This document shows positions 63,470 to 64,000 of a DNA stretch of 64,000 nt, in pieces; within the stretch, counting starts at the first letter, position 1; the number at the start of each line of letters is the position of its first letter. Below the pieces are notes generated by a model. That model did not search any database. It was not told where the DNA came from and saw only the letters and a program-made list of their open reading frames with translations. The translations under genes were made by a program, and so were the position numbers. This DNA is from Aspidapion aeneum. Lineage: Eukaryota; Arthropoda; Insecta; Coleoptera; Brentidae. The stretch is from the NCBI GenBank assembly GCA_963576565.1, contig OY755045.1, positions 8,096,977-8,160,976 on the forward strand, in the 5' to 3' direction.

Positions 63470-64000
63470 TTCTTACCGTGCAGTCTTGAAAATATACTTT
63501 TTTAAATATCTCTGAAACAAAAGCTTCTATGAAGTTTTCGGTTATAACACAAATTATTTAGAAAAATGTCTTCTACTATATTTCGAAAACCGCATGTTGA
63601 TGCGATGATCCGTTAAAAACATAGCATATTTTCAATTTGAAATTTCTCAAAAAACTGTTATTAGCATTAATGGATTTTGAACAAAATCTATCAGCTCGTT
63701 ACAGTATCCAACACTTTTTTTTTGTAAAAATCTCATGAAAATCGGTTTAGGAGCTATCGTTTCCGTCGTAAAAAAATTTTTTTGTCGCAGATGTTATCTT
63801 CACTAGCTATTGCTGGAGGGCAAATATTATTTAAAAAATTACCGCTGAAAGAAATTTTAGCCACTTTCCTTTCATTTTTCAATATAATAAAATACTAATT
63901 ACAAGTTTAGTTAATTGTTTTCTTGTTTGAACAATTTTCTTCACACCCTTTGTATAAAAATAACTATTTTATTTTTCTAAAGCCGTTGCAGCGGCGTAGT
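63470..64000. other. no gene seen
   Basis: AT-rich DNA. ATGAAAATCGGTTTAGGAGC at about 63735 is the same core as at 44700, here without a CAGA tract. Confidence 0.4.

Noticed and set aside
47230..64000. Search for the first zinc-finger exon of the knirps-family gene
   Set aside because: No minus-strand sequence encoding the CxxC...CEGCK finger with a donor site was seen; it must lie beyond the window.
1..64000. tRNA, rRNA, CRISPR or prokaryotic operon signals
   Set aside because: No cloverleaf with B-box consensus, rRNA core sequence or regularly spaced unique-spacer array was recognised; repeats present are satellites and transposons.

Overview
This is an AT-rich insect nuclear-genome window, probably from a beetle. 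The basis is spliced genes with short GT-AG introns, a knirps-family nuclear receptor exon set, a secreted Ala/Pro-rich cuticular-type protein, and a dense mix of insect-type LINE, hAT, PIF/Harbinger, P-like and foldback elements. Nothing bacterial is present (no operons, ribosome binding sites or CRISPR). The species is not determinable by reading; beetle is an inference.

Only two host genes can be supported, both on the minus strand. The first is a small two-exon gene at 6276-7021 encoding a secreted Ala/Pro-rich cuticular-type protein. Downstream of it (4240-6240) lie about five decaying tandem copies of its 3' part. The second is the 3' part of a knirps-family (NR0A) transcriptional repressor gene. 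Its exons are 47016-47229 (second zinc finger and knirps box), 42296-42517 (Asn/Gln/His-rich) and 40692-41410 (CtBP-type PIDLSVK motif and stop). All three join in phase. The first zinc-finger exon is not in the window, so the preceding intron is longer than 16.7 kb.

The rest is mostly mobile and repetitive DNA. Layout: 1-530 LINE-A end; 1163-2050 P/THAP9-like relic; 4240-7021 cuticular gene and relics; 7335-9965 LINE-A and LINE-B; 10325-12955 169-bp satellite; 12960-14784 hAT-like elements, one carrying a nested LINE; 15267-16193 foldback; 16440-18510 two LINE-B copies; 18885-20347 inverted micro-array and a hAT-type element with a perfect 8-bp target duplication; 20620-22840 foldback and multi-level nest; 24564-26447 MITE and inverted-repeat element; 26828-30745 LINE 3' end, an unusual hairpin-repeat family and a jockey-like fragment; 31690-33567 tandem repeat and foldback; 33968-37984 a series of foldback and MITE elements; 38415-47229 the receptor gene with transposons in and beside its introns (PIF/Harbinger with transposase remnant, a second with a MADF remnant, possible solo LTR); 47390-52705 LINE-B copies, one interrupted by a Helentron-like element, and an RTE-like relic; 53930-58235 foldback and nested hAT/MITE cluster; 58672-61050 hAT and Harbinger relics back to back; 61137-63465 palindromes and LINE fragments.

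The two observations most worth a second look are both in the repeat fraction. One is a hairpin-rich repeat family (27.36-30.17 kb, one copy at 38.4 kb) whose copies differ by paired, structure-preserving changes in the stems. The other is a three-copy element with hairpins at both ends and a CAGA microsatellite; a related uninterrupted LINE shows that it inserted without target duplication, as Helentron-associated elements do.
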